Positions 34,607 to 42,648 of a stretch of 64,000 nucleotides of DNA are shown here, in pieces; within the stretch, counting starts at the first letter, position 1, and every line of letters starts with the position of its first letter. The position numbers were made by a program, and so were the translations under genes. The notes beneath the pieces are model-generated. The model had not been told where the DNA came from, did no database searches, and saw only the letters and a list, made by a program, of their open reading frames with translations. The DNA is from Thiothrix litoralis (GTDB lineage: Bacteria; Pseudomonadota; Gammaproteobacteria; Thiotrichales; Thiotrichaceae), in assembly GCF_017901135.1 (NCBI RefSeq), contig NZ_CP072801.1, positions 2,663,501 through 2,727,500 of the forward strand, in the 5' to 3' direction.

Positions 34607-35200
34607 ATGACGAATAAAGTACTAAATGTCGGCGGCAACAGCAAAGCCATCCCGCTCCCCCCCCAATATGCAGGCTTTGAACATATCCTGTTGGACATCG
34701 ACCCCAGCGGTAACCCGGATGTGGTCTGTGACGCACGCCAGTTGGACACACTGACGGCGGATCAATATGACGCCATCTATTGCTCGCACAACCTTGAACA
34801 TTATTACGCACATGATGTACCCAAAGTGTTGGCTGGTTTCCGGCATGTGCTCAAAGATAGCGGTTTTGTCCACATCCGCGTACCTGATGTGGATGCACTA
34901 ATGCGCACTGTACTGGCTAAAAACCTTGACCTCACTGATACGCTGTACCAGTCACCCGCCGGACCGATCACGGCATTGGACGTGCTATACGGCTATGGCA
35001 AGAAAATTGCCGAGAGTGGGGAGGACTTTTTTGCCCACAAGACCGGCTTCACCCCCAAATCCCTGCTACACGCCCTACGCCAGCACGGTTTTCCTTGGGT
35101 ATTCACCCAGACAGGCAACCTCGAAATCCAAGCCGTGGCCTTCACGCACGAACCCAGCGATGCTGCAAAACAACTGTTCAAACTGCAAGTGATGGCATGA
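34607..35200 (+). CDS. Small SAM-dependent methyltransferase (type 11 like)
   Basis: 197 aa. The start MTNKVLNVGGNSKAIPLP provides the first strand of the SAM domain (LNVGG in place of the common LxxGxG). LDIDPSGNPDVVCDARQL supplies the acidic loop, and IYCSHNLEHYYAHDVPKVLAGFRHVL is the post-motif of Methyltransf_11 proteins. It is shorter than typical family members and lacks a C-terminal extension. It is co-translated with the downstream GT4 (ATGA overlap). It probably methylates a sugar or lipid intermediate of the exopolysaccharide; substrate unknown. Confidence 0.8.
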   Translation: MTNKVLNVGGNSKAIPLPPQYAGFEHILLDIDPSGNPDVVCDARQLDTLTADQYDAIYCSHNLEHYYAHDVPKVLAGFRHVLKDSGFVHIRVPDVDALMRTVLAKNLDLTDTLYQSPAGPITALDVLYGYGKKIAESGEDFFAHKTGFTPKSLLHALRQHGFPWVFTQTGNLEIQAVAFTHEPSDAAKQLFKLQVMA

Positions 35201-36429
35201 AAATACTCTTCATCCACCAAAATTTCCCGGGGCAATATGCCCGCCTCGCGCCTGCCTTGCAACAGCTTGGGCATGAGGTGCTCGCGGTTTCCATGCGCCC
35301 GGAACCTACCATCAGCGGCATCCGTAACGTCCCCTATGGGTTGGCTAGTGGCAATACCCCCGGCTTGCACCCGTTCCTGGTCAATGTCGAAAGTGCCTAC
35401 AAGCGAGGGGAAGCCGTGGCAGCCACCTGCGCCACGCTCAAGTCACAAGGTTACACCCCTGAGGTGATCTGCGCCCACAGTGGCTGGGGGGAAGCGTTAT
35501 TCCTGAAAGAGGTATGGCCCACCGCGCGGGTCGTGGCCTATTTTGAATACTTCTACCACGAATGGGGCGGTGACCTGAATTTTGACCCGGAATTTCCGCC
35601 TGAAGCCCATGTCAGCCGCAAATGTGCGGTCAGGAATCTGCACCTGCTATCAACACTGGAAAGTTGCGACGTCGGGGTAACGGCGACCCATTGGCAGCAT
35701 TCGTTGCTACCCAGTGCCTACCAGCACAAGGTCAAGGTCATCCATGAAGGCATCGACACCCAACAGGTCAAACCCAACCCGCAGGTTCAGTTACGTATTC
35801 AGGAAACCGGGGAAAGTGTGCGCTACGGCGACAAGGTATTGACCTTTGTGAACCGCAATCTGGAACCGGCACGCGGCTACCATCAGTTCATGCGGGCTTT
35901 ACCGTTGATTCAGCAGGCACACCCGGATGTGCGCGTGTTCATCTTGGGGGGTGACAGCTTCAGTTATGGCAAAGCCAGCAACAGTGGCAAAACTTGGAAA
36001 CAGGTATTTCTGGAAGAAGTCCACGAACGGTTGGATATGCGTCGCATCCATTTTACCGGGCAAGTCCCCTATGATATTTTCCTCAAACTACTGCAACTCA
36101 GCACTGCCCATGTGTACCTGAGCTACCCGTTTGTGGTGTCGTGGTCGTTACTGGAGGCGATGAGTGCCGGTTGCCGGATTGTCGCTGCCGATACTGCCCC
36201 GATCCGTGAAGTCATCACCGACCAAGCAACCGGGCTATTGGTGGATTTCTTTTCCCCGCCCGCCCTAGCAGAGGGCGTTTGCCGGGTACTCGCTAACCCA
36301 GCGGCTTACCAGTCGCTACCAAGCAATGCCCGCACCCACGCCATTCAACACTACGACTTCACCCAGACCTGCCTGCCACAACACTTGCAGTTGTTGCACT
36401 CAATTCTCGCGCCGTCTCTGCTCCCATAG
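35197..36429 (+). CDS. Family 4 glycosyltransferase
   Basis: 410 aa from the ATG overlapping the methyltransferase stop. GT-B fold: N-terminal KILFIHQNFPGQYARLAPAL, an interdomain VKVIHEGIDTQQVKPNP, FVNRNLEPARGYHQFMRALP, and a C-terminal donor-binding stretch (SYPFVVSWSLLEAMSAGCRIVAAD) with the E-x7-E-like arrangement of GT4 enzymes. It adds a sugar to the lipid-linked repeat unit, in the cytosol. Last gene of the plus-strand operon. Its final 30 bp overlap the convergent PD-(D/E)XK gene. Confidence 0.88.
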   Translation: MKILFIHQNFPGQYARLAPALQQLGHEVLAVSMRPEPTISGIRNVPYGLASGNTPGLHPFLVNVESAYKRGEAVAATCATLKSQGYTPEVICAHSGWGEALFLKEVWPTARVVAYFEYFYHEWGGDLNFDPEFPPEAHVSRKCAVRNLHLLSTLESCDVGVTATHWQHSLLPSAYQHKVKVIHEGIDTQQVKPNPQVQLRIQETGESVRYGDKVLTFVNRNLEPARGYHQFMRALPLIQQAHPDVRVFILGGDSFSYGKASNSGKTWKQVFLEEVHERLDMRRIHFTGQVPYDIFLKLLQLSTAHVYLSYPFVVSWSLLEAMSAGCRIVAADTAPIREVITDQATGLLVDFFSPPALAEGVCRVLANPAAYQSLPSNARTHAIQHYDFTQTCLPQHLQLLHSILAPSLLP

Positions 36430-37239
36430 CGCTTGCACCCGCTCCAACGGCAAGTTGGTCACTTCCGCCACCAACACCACGTCCATGCCCTTCGCCAACA
36501 GGCGCAGGGCAACCTCTTCTTTTTCTTCCTGCCTGCCTTGCTCCAAACCCTGTTGCAGGCTCTCCCCCAGTTTATCCTGTAGCCAAGCCTCCTCGCTGTA
36601 TTCATCTTTCATGCGGGCGCGTTCCTGCGGGGTGAGGCTGTCTTGGCGAATCGTTTCAAGGATTTTTTGCACACAAGCCTTGTGGTAGTGGGTTTCATCC
36701 ACTTGCCCATCGAGGCTGTCATCAATCGCTAGCAGCCATTCGCGCCACGGTTCGGGGGTTTCCGCGTTGACGTATTTCGGGCACAGGAAAAGGATTTTAT
36801 GGGGAATTTCACCTAAACCCTGACCATGCCGGTCTTTAGGGTCAAAGTCAATTTGGCTCATGTCGCGCTGGTGGCGGTCGCCGGAGGTGAGGATAACAAT
36901 GGTGTAGACGCTCAGGGCGGGCTGGTAGTTTCTGGCACTGACTGCCTGTTCCAGCAGGGCAGCGCAATGGTAGTGTAGAAAACGGTGGTAATGATCGCCG
37001 TAACGGCGATGCTGGATGTCAACGATGATGCGCTTGACTTTGTCCTCAGCAAACAGGTCAAAACGACTGTCAATACTGTCAATACTGCCGATGGGGCTGG
37101 GGAAGGACTTTTCAGTTTCTACATGGTCAATATCCAGCTCAATGCCGAGAATATCCTTGACGAAGGCGGTGAATACGTCCGGCTGGGAGAACGCTTTTTT
37201 GAAAATAACCCCGTAGCGCAGGGAAGCAACAGCTTGCAT
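36400..37239 (-). CDS. PD-(D/E)XK nuclease family transposase-like (Rpn-type) protein
   Basis: 279 aa. The start YGVIFKKAFSQPDVFTAFVKDILG and core SRFDLFAEDKVKRIIVDIQ fit the PDDEXK_2/Rpn fold (Asp, ~15 residues, then D-x-Q in place of the more usual ExQ). A low-complexity helical end LGESLQQGLEQGRQEEKEEVALRLLAKG is also typical of these proteins. Family members are small, often multicopy, recombination-promoting nucleases; here the function is uncertain. The gene points against the exopolysaccharide operon and overlaps its last gene by 30 bp. A likely recent insertion or a shortened gene end. Confidence 0.8.
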   Translation of the reverse strand: MQAVASLRYGVIFKKAFSQPDVFTAFVKDILGIELDIDHVETEKSFPSPIGSIDSIDSRFDLFAEDKVKRIIVDIQHRRYGDHYHRFLHYHCAALLEQAVSARNYQPALSVYTIVILTSGDRHQRDMSQIDFDPKDRHGQGLGEIPHKILFLCPKYVNAETPEPWREWLLAIDDSLDGQVDETHYHKACVQKILETIRQDSLTPQERARMKDEYSEEAWLQDKLGESLQQGLEQGRQEEKEEVALRLLAKGMDVVLVAEVTNLPLERVQALWEQRRREN

Positions 37240-37312
37240 GGTAATGACCTTAATGAATATGTCACACCAAGTCTAGCAGACCTCGCCAGACTTTGCCCCC
37301 ATCAAGCCTGCC

Positions 37313-37350
37313 AAAAAAAAGCCCGCCACCTGTAACAGATGGCGGGCTTT
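37313..37350 (-). terminator. Intrinsic terminator of the 107-aa gene
   Basis: The stem GCCCGCCA/TGGCGGGC is followed on the minus strand by T8 (plus-strand A8 at 37313-37320). It lies 33 bp past the stop of the small secreted protein and can act in both directions because of the short plus-strand T-run. Confidence 0.9.
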
Positions 37351-37379
37351 TGTCGATTAGACTAAAGCAATTAAAGCAA

Positions 37380-37703
37380 TTACTTGTCGCTAATGCCTGC
37401 ACTAGCCTGTTGTTGCTGGATAACAGCTCGAATAGTAGCTACCGCAGAAGCGTTTGCCGTAGCTGCTGTGTTTGCTGCTGCGGTAGACGCAGCCACTTGA
37501 GCCTGCTGTGCTTGCACTTGAGTATTAACTGCGGTTAATTTAGTAGTCAGTGCCGGGTTATTGGCAGCCGCAGGACTAATCACCACAGCATTACGCAATA
37601 AATTCAACTTGGCAAAAATATCACTCACGGCAGCATTTGCATTACTGCTAACACCTACTGTAGCAGCCATTAGAAGCGCTGTAGCCATAACTTTCAGTTT
37701 CAT
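37380..37703 (-). CDS. Small secreted Ala/Gln-rich helical protein of unknown function
   Basis: 107 aa. A signal peptide covers ~1-24 (cleavage after SNANA). The mature 83 residues are almost entirely Ala, Thr, Val, Gln and Asn (e.g. VNTQVQAQQAQVAASTAAAN) and would form one long amphipathic helix; no Cys and no Trp. It has a good ribosome site (AAGGAG) and a strong terminator, so it looks like an abundant single-gene transcript. Its place between the exopolysaccharide operon and the surface-protein genes suggests a structural or matrix role; this is inference. Confidence 0.6.
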   Translation of the reverse strand: MKLKVMATALLMAATVGVSSNANAAVSDIFAKLNLLRNAVVISPAAANNPALTTKLTAVNTQVQAQQAQVAASTAAANTAATANASAVATIRAVIQQQQASAGISDK

Positions 37704-37809
37704 TTTAATCTCCTTAAATAACAGTGTAACAGTGGCAGGAACTAGAAAAACACTTCATATTCTTTCCTTCCTGACAAGTATTATACACTAAAAAGTATTT
37801 TCTATCCTC

Positions 37810-37837
37810 AGCCCTCCAATCTAATGATTGAAGGGCT
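37810..37837 (-). terminator. Hairpin after the 1562-aa gene (candidate terminator)
   Basis: AGCCCTCCAATC/GATTGAAGGGCT form a stem with one mismatch and a TAAT loop. On the minus strand it is followed by a gap and then a T-rich stretch (TACTTTTT). It is weaker than a canonical terminator. Confidence 0.5.
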
Positions 37838-37880
37838 TTACTCAAAACTGATCAGCTACGAATAGCCGATCGGTTAACGT

Positions 37881-40800
37881 TTACGCCAAAATGAAGTCAA
37901 CGCCATTGATGGTTGACAAACCACCCAACTGTGCTGCACTGGTCATATTATCCAACGAGGCAATTTGTACGCGACCTGCACTGTCAGACCAATTAGCATC
38001 AAACCACAGTTCACCGTGACCGGTACTGCTGTTAAAGACAGCTACCACACCATCCATAGCAGCAGCAGCAGCACTAGTGATTTGGGCAGTTGTCTGCGCT
38101 GTCCCCAGAATAACGATATCATCACTAATAGGAACACCACCAACAATATCACCAAAGCCATCCCGAGCAACGATCGAATCGGCGTCAGTCAAATCCAAGT
38201 AGATTTGGTCACCGGCTGCACCCAAGGCAAAATCAGCTAAGCTAATAACACCTGTCTGGAACGCATTAGTACCAACAGCCAAATCCGTCAGTGCGAATAA
38301 ATCGCTGCCAGCACCACCTGTCACTGTGGCATTGCCAGCCACACCAGATGTGGTCAAGAAGACATCATCACCAGCACCCAGGTCAACCACATCATTACCG
38401 GCAGACCCATTCACGATATCACCACCAGCACCAGCATTGATAGTGTCATTGCCCAAACCGCCATCAAAGGTATCAGCCCACGCACCACCGGTCAATACGT
38501 CGTTAAACGCACTGCCTTGCATGGAGAAGGAACCAGTGGTCTCTGCTGCACCATTGAACGTGACCGCTGCGGTAGCACCACCCATGTTAACAGCCAGTGT
38601 ACCCGCTGCCACCAAATTGTCCGTAGTCACATAAGTGCTTGGCGTACCATTAGTCAAGATGTTCAGGTTAGTGAAGCCTGTTACGTTAGTCAGATCGCTA
38701 CCTGCTGCGCTAGCTGGGCCAGTGATATTCAATGTATCACCCGCATCACCACCACCGTTAACTGTATCTGCACTCGTCAGCGCCACACCACCCAACACAT
38801 CGTTCATATTAACGACGTCAACACCAGTACCTGTCTGGATGTTGTCATTACCACCACCGACAGAGATCACGTCAGCACCTGCACCCGTCGTGATGGTATC
38901 GTTACCATTCACAGTAGCGTCACTGGATACAATCTGGTTACCAACCAAGCCAGTGAAGGACTGACCACCGTTACCCAAGTTAACGATGGAAGCAGCACCC
39001 GTCGTTGTGGCAACAGAAACACCCGTTGGGTTGTTAAAGATCGTCACAGCGTTACCGCCAGTGCCATTCGCCAGAGATACCTGTTCAAAGTTGGAAAGGA
39101 CACCACCTGTGGTACCATTGTTCAAGACCATAGGAGCAGTCACGGCAGTAAGAGCTAAGGTATCCGTACCAGCACCACCGTCCACTGTAGCAGCGCTCAA
39201 GAGTGCTGATGTGGTACTGATAGTGTCGGCGCCTGTTGAACCCACAACGTTACGACCCGCAGTACCCAGTGTGATACTGGATGCTGCACCAGCCGTTACT
39301 TTGTTGAACTCACCATTGATAGTGAAGCTGCCAACACCAGTGGTGCCCGCTGCCAATGTCACTTCTTCAACACTTTGTACATTACCAGTCGTTTGACTAC
39401 CGTCATCTACCGAGAAGTTGGCAGTCGTGATGGCATCGCTGATCACCAGCTTGTCAGTACCACCCGCACCGTTAACCGTAGAACCTGCCAAATTGGCAAC
39501 AGTGGTATTGATAGTGTCATCAAACGCTGTCCCAGTGGACGTTGAAGCAGGAGCTGTCAGCGTTACGTTACTACCACTATTATTGATGGTTGCCACAGAC
39601 GCTGCCGCTAAGCTGTTCACACCTGACAACTTGACCCGGAAGTCATTGGAGTCCAGTGTGCCGTTACCGTCCAGATTCACCCATAAAGTATCGGTTGCAT
39701 CATCGAAAGCCGCTGCATTAACACCAGTCAACGCACCTTGTGTAGCGGAGAATTCAGCGAAGGAACCCAAATAGCTAGTAATTCCCAGACCTGTCAGGTC
39801 GATGACATCCGTACCGGATACAAAATCGACAATGGTGTCTGTCCCAGTAGTAGCGACGCCAGTAACCGGAGAGTTGGACTGGGCAAGCGAAGTGTAAACC
39901 ACCCGGTCAGTACCAGCACCCAAGGTAATGGTATCAGCACCTGTAGAGCCGTTAACCGTGTCATTGCCTGCGCCTACATTGATGGTGTCACCACGAGCGG
40001 AACCTGTCACTACATCATTACCAGTATTGGTTGTGATGGTGGCAGCAGCCGTTGTGCTGTAAGTCACGCCAGTCAGGTTCAGGTTGCCGGTTGCTGTACC
40101 TGCATTCACCGCAGTGATATTGCTGGCCGTAGTTGCCAAGGTCAAGCCTTCCGCACCTGAGATATTGACGGTATTGATGTTGGCAGTACCCGCACCCAGT
40201 GTCAGGCTGTTGACCGGAGCTGTGGCTGCTGAGCCATTGGAGATGATGTCAACTGTCTCAATCGAGCCAGACACAAAACCCACATTCGCGCCAGTCACAT
40301 TGGTCGCAGCCGTCCCCAGGAACGTATCGGCATTATTACCCACCCCGATAGTGAACTTGTCAGCCGTCGCGCTGCTACCGGCATCATCAAGCTGCAAAGT
40401 ACCCGTGACCGGGCCAGCCAGGATGTCAACACGCTGCACAGCGCTGGTCAAATCATCAATACGGGCATTGTTGTAACCTGCCGCCAATTCAATGCGGGTA
40501 GCACCGGCGTAGTTGTCACCTTCAATGTTAAGGGCGTTGTCCGCATTCTGTACGCCAGTCAGCGTATCCTGCACACGGATATATTCAACACCACTGATCT
40601 GGCTCTCTGCCGCGATCAGATCCGCTTGGTTAGCCACGATGCGGTCATCACCAGTACCACCGGTCACTGTATCCGATACGGTTAATGTACCCGCAGCAAA
40701 GGTCACTTGGTCGTTACCAGTACCACCGGCAAAGTTCAGGGCATTGGCTGTATTGGTAGCCACCGTCAAGCCACCACTTGCAGTAGCAGCATTGATAGCC

Positions 40801-42569
40801 GTAACCGTGCCATTCAACGCACCTGTAATGGCTACATTCTGAGTTCCTGTAAAGTTCAGGGTAGTCAGGTTAGTGTTCAGAGCAGCCACGGTGCTAGCCG
40901 CACCTTCAGCCGTCAGGTTAACTGTCTCAACACCAGCGTTGGCGGTAGTCACACTACCAATCGTGACAGCACCAACATTGCTGTTGCTCAGTTTAACATT
41001 CATGCTGTCAGTCGTACCGACTACAGCGGTATCCTGATACTGAACAGTCACAGGGGAAGCACCTGTCAGGTTTACCACTTCCAAGTCAACCAGGTTAGAT
41101 ACTTGGTTAAAGGCAGCAGAGCCAGAAGAGTTGCTGGACTTGACTGTTGTCAAACCCGTTGTCCCGGACAGGTCAAATACTTGGCCACCTTCAGAAGTCG
41201 CATTCAGGACTTCAATCCCGCTCATGAAGAAACCATTGTAATTGTCAGGGTTAGGCGCAACGTCGGAAGCTGAAACGTTCAGGGTATCCACACCCGCACC
41301 ACCGTTCAGATTGTCACCTGCGGTCAGTGTTTTGGAAGAAGCCGCACCTGAACTAAACTCACCTGCATTAAAGGTGTCAGCTTCAGTCGTGCCGGTGAAA
41401 GCAGCGCCTGTGTCTGAACCAGTCGTCAGTGAGAAAGTTTGGCCGGTTGGTAGTGGTGCAACGTCATCATTGGTGATAGTCACAGTAACTGATGCTGCTG
41501 GTGTTGCAATGGTGTTGCTACCAGAAGCGTTTGACAAGCCAACAATGATGGTTTCATTCGCTTCAATTACGGTATCACCCTTAACAGATACCGTCAGGGT
41601 CTTGGTGGTTTCGCCTGCTGCGAACGCCACTTGAGAACCTGTTGGCGCTGGGTCGGTAGCAGTGTAATCAGCCGCGTCCGCCGTACCAGTGAAGTTCACT
41701 TCAACGGTAGCTGCCTGTGCAGGGTTAGTACGAGTAATCGTTACCACTACATCCGTGGATGCACCCGTATCACCTTCTACAACCGCAGCGCTTGCCGCTG
41801 CAATGCTGAATACGGAAGGAAGCGGTGTGGTTGAAGTATCATTCACCGTCATCGCAGCCGTTGCACTTTGACCATTAATGCTGACGGTCAGGGTTTCCGC
41901 ACCTTCAGTGGTCGCATCTGCCTTCAGTGCAACGGAAATGGTAGCCTTGCCACCAGTAACTGTTGCCACACCGCTCAGGCTGCCTGAAGCCAAGTCATCC
42001 GCATTGATGCCAGAAAGGGTGTAAGGAACAGAAGTACCATCCGCCACATTGGTAGTGGTCAGTGTGAAGCTGGCTGTGGAGCCCTCATCAACACTGGGTG
42101 CGCCAGCCACCAGACTGAAAGTCGGCGTAAGTGCTACGCCATGAGTACTTGCACCCGCTACATCCAGAGAAGCACCGGTCACAACAGCACCGCCAGTAGT
42201 AGCAGAAACCGCTACACCACCGACAGTGACTTTACCGGCGTTCGCACCAGTCGTTTCAAACTTGACCACAGCAGAACCATCGCCAAAAGCAACGGTTTGG
42301 GTGCCACTAGTATTGATCGGCATTTCCACGACCAATTTGCCATCCGTACCAAACACTTTCAGTACGTTACCAGTCGCCTGGAACTTGTAAGCGCTGCTAG
42401 CAGATGCCACATCAGCGCGTTCAACGTTTTGGTCCAGTGTAATGCCATCGACGTTGAAGGGTGCGTTATCATAGATAACAACTGTTTCTACACCAGCATT
42501 ACCGATAACATTGCCGCTGTCGCTGGCGATATTGAGTTTTTCGCCGCTTGATAAAAGAATACGTGCCAT
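37881..42569 (-). CDS. Giant surface protein: shared N-terminal module, two Calx-beta domains, RTX and beta-strand repeats
   Basis: 1562 aa. Residues 1-~125 are the same module as in the CAP protein (MARILLSSGE, ETVVIYDNAPF, ITLDQNVER). Calx-beta-like domains lie at ~149-248 and ~250-375 (the second ends VTVTITNDD). The rest is a long array of Thr/Asn/Gly/Ala-rich beta strands of the S-layer/type I cargo kind. RTX nonapeptides GGTGDD and GSARGDTINVGAGNDTVNG occur around 640 and 870, and again near 1410 (GGLGNDTINAGAGGDIVNG). The end LWFDANWSDSAGRV...GVDFILA looks like a type I secretion signal. No Cys and no signal peptide seen. It lies downstream of the 804-aa gene. Confidence 0.85.
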   Translation of the reverse strand: MARILLSSGEKLNIASDSGNVIGNAGVETVVIYDNAPFNVDGITLDQNVERADVASASSAYKFQATGNVLKVFGTDGKLVVEMPINTSGTQTVAFGDGSAVVKFETTGANAGKVTVGGVAVSATTGGAVVTGASLDVAGASTHGVALTPTFSLVAGAPSVDEGSTASFTLTTTNVADGTSVPYTLSGINADDLASGSLSGVATVTGGKATISVALKADATTEGAETLTVSINGQSATAAMTVNDTSTTPLPSVFSIAAASAAVVEGDTGASTDVVVTITRTNPAQAATVEVNFTGTADAADYTATDPAPTGSQVAFAAGETTKTLTVSVKGDTVIEANETIIVGLSNASGSNTIATPAASVTVTITNDDVAPLPTGQTFSLTTGSDTGAAFTGTTEADTFNAGEFSSGAASSKTLTAGDNLNGGAGVDTLNVSASDVAPNPDNYNGFFMSGIEVLNATSEGGQVFDLSGTTGLTTVKSSNSSGSAAFNQVSNLVDLEVVNLTGASPVTVQYQDTAVVGTTDSMNVKLSNSNVGAVTIGSVTTANAGVETVNLTAEGAASTVAALNTNLTTLNFTGTQNVAITGALNGTVTAINAATASGGLTVATNTANALNFAGGTGNDQVTFAAGTLTVSDTVTGGTGDDRIVANQADLIAAESQISGVEYIRVQDTLTGVQNADNALNIEGDNYAGATRIELAAGYNNARIDDLTSAVQRVDILAGPVTGTLQLDDAGSSATADKFTIGVGNNADTFLGTAATNVTGANVGFVSGSIETVDIISNGSAATAPVNSLTLGAGTANINTVNISGAEGLTLATTASNITAVNAGTATGNLNLTGVTYSTTAAATITTNTGNDVVTGSARGDTINVGAGNDTVNGSTGADTITLGAGTDRVVYTSLAQSNSPVTGVATTGTDTIVDFVSGTDVIDLTGLGITSYLGSFAEFSATQGALTGVNAAAFDDATDTLWVNLDGNGTLDSNDFRVKLSGVNSLAAASVATINNSGSNVTLTAPASTSTGTAFDDTINTTVANLAGSTVNGAGGTDKLVISDAITTANFSVDDGSQTTGNVQSVEEVTLAAGTTGVGSFTINGEFNKVTAGAASSITLGTAGRNVVGSTGADTISTTSALLSAATVDGGAGTDTLALTAVTAPMVLNNGTTGGVLSNFEQVSLANGTGGNAVTIFNNPTGVSVATTTGAASIVNLGNGGQSFTGLVGNQIVSSDATVNGNDTITTGAGADVISVGGGNDNIQTGTGVDVVNMNDVLGGVALTSADTVNGGGDAGDTLNITGPASAAGSDLTNVTGFTNLNILTNGTPSTYVTTDNLVAAGTLAVNMGGATAAVTFNGAAETTGSFSMQGSAFNDVLTGGAWADTFDGGLGNDTINAGAGGDIVNGSAGNDVVDLGAGDDVFLTTSGVAGNATVTGGAGSDLFALTDLAVGTNAFQTGVISLADFALGAAGDQIYLDLTDADSIVARDGFGDIVGGVPISDDIVILGTAQTTAQITSAAAAAMDGVVAVFNSSTGHGELWFDANWSDSAGRVQIASLDNMTSAAQLGGLSTINGVDFILA

Positions 42570-42600
42570 TTGAATTAACTCCTTAGTTGAAAATAAGCCC

Positions 42601-42630
42601 CCAGGTATTCAACGAGTGTTGAGTACCTGG
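42601..42630 (-). promoter_or_regulatory. Intergenic hairpin between the two surface-protein genes
   Basis: CCAGGTATTCAAC and GTTGAGTACCTGG pair over 13 positions (one G-T or A-C mismatch depending on strand) around a GAGT loop. There is no clear U-run. It probably modulates read-through or stabilises the upstream 804-aa message. Confidence 0.6.
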
Positions 42631-42648
42631 TTTTCTAGTGCAGTGACC

